Shown here: piece by piece, positions 61,379 through 64,000 of the stretch
Layout: each line of letters starts with the position of its first letter
How positions within the stretch are numbered: the stretch's first letter is position 1
Source of the DNA: Firmicutes bacterium HGW-Firmicutes-9
GTDB lineage: Bacteria > Bacillota > Clostridia > Christensenellales > CAG-138
Length of the DNA stretch: 64,000 nucleotides
Reading direction: 5' to 3'
NCBI GenBank assembly: GCA_002841395.1
Contig: PGZM01000001.1
Coordinates: 234,089 to 298,088 of the forward strand
Notes under the pieces: generated by a model
The model's database searches: none
What the model saw: the letters and a program-made list of their open reading frames with translations, nothing else
Told to the model about the DNA's origin: nothing
Translations under genes and position numbers: made by a program

Positions 61379-62332
61379 ATGATTGAGGTAAGCGGATTAT
61401 ATAAGGCATACGGCTTGAATCAAGCAGTGCGCGGAGTGTCGTTTCAGGCGCAAAAGGGTGAGATTGTCGGTTTGATCGGAAGGAACGGCGCAGGTAAATC
61501 CACCACGATGAATATGATCGCCGGATACATTTCTTCTGATGAAGGGAACGTCTGGATCAACGATCACGACATCCTGAAGGAGCCGCTGGAGGCGAAGCGT
61601 CATTTGGGTTACATGCCGGAAGTGCCGCCGCTCTATTCGGAGATGACCGTCTTTAAATATCTGGAGTTTGTCTGCAAACTCATGGGCGTAGAAAAGGGGC
61701 GGATTGAAAGCCACCTCAAGGGAATCCTGGATGAAGTCGGGCTTGAGCACATGAAAAACCGCCTGATCGGGAACCTTTCAAAGGGCTACCGCCAGCGCGT
61801 CGGCATTGCCAAAGCGCTCTGCGGGGACCCAGAGAATATCATTCTCGACGAACCGACGAGTGGTCTCGATCCACAGCAAATTGTTGAGATTCGAAAGGTG
61901 ATTCAGGCGCTTGGCAAAGAACATACGGTCATAATTTCCTCGCATATCCTCAAAGAACTCGCCGATATCTGTACGCGTCTGATCATCATCGACCGTGGAA
62001 GAGTCGTTGCGGATGATACGATTGAGCACCTGATCAGCCGATCTGACGCGGGACGTGTGCTGGAGCTGAACGTCAAGGAGCCGGTAGATATTACTAAGGT
62101 TTTACGAGCAGTCGAAGACGTGACGGACGTAACGAGGCAGTCCTTTATAACCGGAAATGCGAACTATCGCATCACACAGAAACCGGGTACGAACCGGAGC
62201 GAGGCGGTCTCCCGTGCGGCAGCCGCAGCCGGAGCGACGATCCTTTTGCTGCGGCCGGTCGAATACTCGTTGGAAGACGTATTTTTCGATCTGACGCAGA
62301 GAACTTCTTTGGAAGCAGGTGAGGTACGATGA
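61379..62332 (+). CDS. ABC exporter ATPase, Gld/Nos type (module 2)
   Basis: 317 residues, paralogue of the ATPase at 56854: GRNGAGKSTTMNMIAGY, YMPEVPPLYSEM, LSKGYRQRVGIAKAL, IILDEPTSGLDP, ISSHILKEL. GAGGAGG precedes ATG 61379. The Walker A has Arg where Pro is usual (GRNGAGKST). Confidence 0.9.
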   Translation: MIEVSGLYKAYGLNQAVRGVSFQAQKGEIVGLIGRNGAGKSTTMNMIAGYISSDEGNVWINDHDILKEPLEAKRHLGYMPEVPPLYSEMTVFKYLEFVCKLMGVEKGRIESHLKGILDEVGLEHMKNRLIGNLSKGYRQRVGIAKALCGDPENIILDEPTSGLDPQQIVEIRKVIQALGKEHTVIISSHILKELADICTRLIIIDRGRVVADDTIEHLISRSDAGRVLELNVKEPVDITKVLRAVEDVTDVTRQSFITGNANYRITQKPGTNRSEAVSRAAAAAGATILLLRPVEYSLEDVFFDLTQRTSLEAGEVR

Positions 62333-63039
62333 GAGCGATCGTTCAAAGAGAATTCGAATCCTACTTTAATACGATGGTCGGCTATATCTTCGTTGCCATC
62401 TGCATGCTCGTCTGCGGTGTCTTCTTCACTAGTACAAATATCATCGGCGGATCTGCGAGTTTCGTAAGTGTTGTTTCAAGCGTTAGTTATGCGTTGATAC
62501 TGATCACACCGATTCTGACGATGCGCAGTTTCGCGGAAGAGCGCAAGAGCAAGTCCGATCAGCTCTTACTCACCGCTCCGGTTTCAATTCCCGGAATTGT
62601 ACTTGGCAAATATCTCTCGGCAATGCTCGTTCTCTTTATCACACTTGGAGCAACACTGGTCTTTCCGATTTCGCTTGCGCTGTTTGGTGAGCCGTTCTGG
62701 AGTGAGATTTTGCTGGGCTACATTGGCATGGCTTTGCTCGGTGGAACATTCATCGCAATCGGGCTGTTCGTTTCTTCCATTACGGAAAATCAGCTGACCG
62801 CCTGCATTGCAACATTGGGATTGTTGTTCTTCCTCTGGCTATCCGATTCGCTGATACCGAACCTGACGAATGAGACGCTCTCTACAATCCTTCGCGCGCT
62901 GTCGCTGTACGGACAGTTTTCTGCCTTCACAAAAGGCGTACTGAATGTAGCTACGATTGTATATTTCCTCTCGGTAACCTTCCTGTTTCTGTTTTTCGCG
63001 GCGAAAGCCGTGGAACGCAGACGATGGAGCAAAAACTAA
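62329..63039 (+). CDS. ABC-2 type permease, GldF-like (module 2)
   Basis: 236 residues, about six spans, overlapping the ATPase by four bases. QREFESYFNTMVGYIFVAIC, then PILTMRSFAEERKSKSDQLL and the end VERRRWS match the module 1 permease, though this copy is about 50 residues shorter. Confidence 0.88.
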   Translation: MRAIVQREFESYFNTMVGYIFVAICMLVCGVFFTSTNIIGGSASFVSVVSSVSYALILITPILTMRSFAEERKSKSDQLLLTAPVSIPGIVLGKYLSAMLVLFITLGATLVFPISLALFGEPFWSEILLGYIGMALLGGTFIAIGLFVSSITENQLTACIATLGLLFFLWLSDSLIPNLTNETLSTILRALSLYGQFSAFTKGVLNVATIVYFLSVTFLFLFFAAKAVERRRWSKN

Positions 63040-63056
63040 GAACGAAGGTGAAACGA

Positions 63057-64000
63057 ATGAACAGCAAAGAAAAGCCTGTGCCGAACATGAAAACGCGATC
63101 CGAAGGCTCCGGCAGACGGCGCAATTACCGAACGACGTCCATCGTTTCCATCGCCGTGCTATTACTGGTGGTGCTGAGCCTCAATGTGCTTGTCACCATG
63201 CTGGATAATCGATTCAACCTGCATGCGGACATGTCCCAGCAGAAATATTTCAGCATCTCCGAAACAACCAAACAAATACTCGACGGCCTAGATCAGGATA
63301 TATATGTATATTCGCTCTATGAAACGGGCAACGAGGATACTCGCGTAACCGAACTGATGCGCAACTACGCGGCATACTCCGACTCCTTCCACTATGAGAA
63401 TGTCGATCTTTCACTCAATCCGGGCTTTACGGTGGAGTTTGATCCGGCGGGAAATGGAATCTCCGCGGGTTCCATGATTGTGACGAATGAGTCTCATACG
63501 CTTTACAAAGTATTTAGCCTGTTCGAACTCTATTCGATCGACCCGACGGGAACCTACGTTTTCTCGTTTAACGCAGAATCCAGAGTGTCTTCCGCGATCA
63601 TCTATCTTCAGACAGGTGTGTCGTATACGATAAAACTTCTCGCCGGTCACAGCGAATTCACCAGGGGTGACCTTTCCGAACTCGTGGTCGCGCTGAACGG
63701 CTTGAACTATGCAGTTGAGACCTATGATTCGACGATCAGCACCGAAGAGCTGGATCCGAACTACGATTTGCTGATGGTTGTCAGTCCTGCTGAAGACCTT
63801 TCCAACGCTGAGTTCCGCAGTATTCAAACGTTCCTGAAAGAGGGCGGAAATGCGATCTTAATGCTGGACTACGTGCTCTTCAGTGCGACAACAGGATATA
63901 CGCAGATCATTCTGGATGATTTGAACAACTTTAATTCGCTTCTGATGATGTACGGACTTTCCGTAAACAAGGATTACATCATCGGCGGAGATGAAAACAG
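63057..64000 (+). CDS. GldG-like ABC-associated protein (module 2), 3' partial
   Basis: At least 314 residues, running off the window with no stop. ATG 63057 follows AAGGTGA. It starts with a basic tail and one span (SIVSIAVLLLVVLSLNVLVT), then SQQKYFSISETTKQILDGLD, the same marker as in module 1 (TAEKLYTVSGQTEQVLAGLS), a LLAGHSEF motif like QLSGHGET, and KEGGNAILMLDY. It is the module 2 counterpart of the gene at 58668; a DUF4340 gene may follow outside the window. Confidence 0.85.
   Translation, partial: MNSKEKPVPNMKTRSEGSGRRRNYRTTSIVSIAVLLLVVLSLNVLVTMLDNRFNLHADMSQQKYFSISETTKQILDGLDQDIYVYSLYETGNEDTRVTELMRNYAAYSDSFHYENVDLSLNPGFTVEFDPAGNGISAGSMIVTNESHTLYKVFSLFELYSIDPTGTYVFSFNAESRVSSAIIYLQTGVSYTIKLLAGHSEFTRGDLSELVVALNGLNYAVETYDSTISTEELDPNYDLLMVVSPAEDLSNAEFRSIQTFLKEGGNAILMLDYVLFSATTGYTQIILDDLNNFNSLLMMYGLSVNKDYIIGGDEN

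Overview
The window reads as a stretch of chromosome from a moderately GC-rich, low-complexity-linker-using member of the Bacillota, most likely an uncultured Clostridia-type anaerobe. The reasons are: solute-binding proteins that are lipoproteins (lipobox Cys) with Ala/Glu/Pro/Thr tethers, strong AGGAGG-type ribosome sites, GTG and TTG starts, extended -10 promoters, and a BusR-type osmoprotectant system. No rRNA, tRNA, CRISPR array, prophage or intact insertion sequence was recognised. Almost all of the DNA is carbohydrate, nucleobase, acyl or osmolyte uptake and catabolism arranged as compact operons. The first and last genes are cut by the window edges.

Region 1 (3-12000, all +) is a sugar operon: an ADP-dependent-kinase-family sugar kinase (5' cut), a xylulokinase-type kinase, a ribose/galactose-type ABC importer (ATPase, permease, binding lipoprotein), a class II ketose-bisphosphate aldolase, a phosphomannose-isomerase-like cupin protein, a tagatose/psicose 3-epimerase-type isomerase, a small cupin, an RpiB-type isomerase, and DhaK-DhaL. 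Together these would import a sugar, rearrange it, phosphorylate it and cleave it to trioses. A perfect 40-bp palindrome separates it from the next, convergent gene.

Region 2 (12194-21333) is a nucleobase island: NCS1 permease, LacI-type regulator, PreA-like flavin/Fe-S dehydrogenase, CodA-like amidohydrolase, and a three-subunit xanthine-dehydrogenase-type molybdoenzyme. Two of its promoters carry the same TGTAA-N4-TTACA operator, and two other sites share the box TGTAAACGGTT.

Region 3 (21541-32924) is a second sugar ABC operon that continues into a lactonase-like metallo-hydrolase, a Tm-1-like (UPF0261) protein, a RuBisCO-like protein, an RpiB paralogue, a divergent triosephosphate isomerase paralogue, a class II (fuculose-type) aldolase and a GntR/FCD regulator with a clear self-operator. 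It resembles RuBisCO-like-protein pathways for branched sugar acids that end in tetrulose phosphates, but no recognised kinase is present. This is the strongest candidate for an undescribed system.

Region 4 (33001-45059) holds acyl/CoA genes on the minus strand (KAS III-like enzyme, CoA transferase, two alpha/beta hydrolases, ketoreductase, thiolase) with a TetR regulator, and divergently a complete Liv-type branched-chain amino acid (or amide/acid) transporter.

Region 5 (45319-53254) has a polysaccharide deacetylase, an ABC importer of the SsuABC/ThiXYZ type whose binding protein is convergent with its permease and ATPase, and a BusR-OpuC osmoprotectant operon. Region 6 (53306-54405) is gene-poor. 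Region 7 (54406-56763) is a small sugar operon: a LacI-like sensor lacking its DNA-binding domain, a ribokinase and a FucU-type mutarotase. Region 8 (56854-64000) contains two tandem Gld-type ABC exporter modules, the second cut by the window end.
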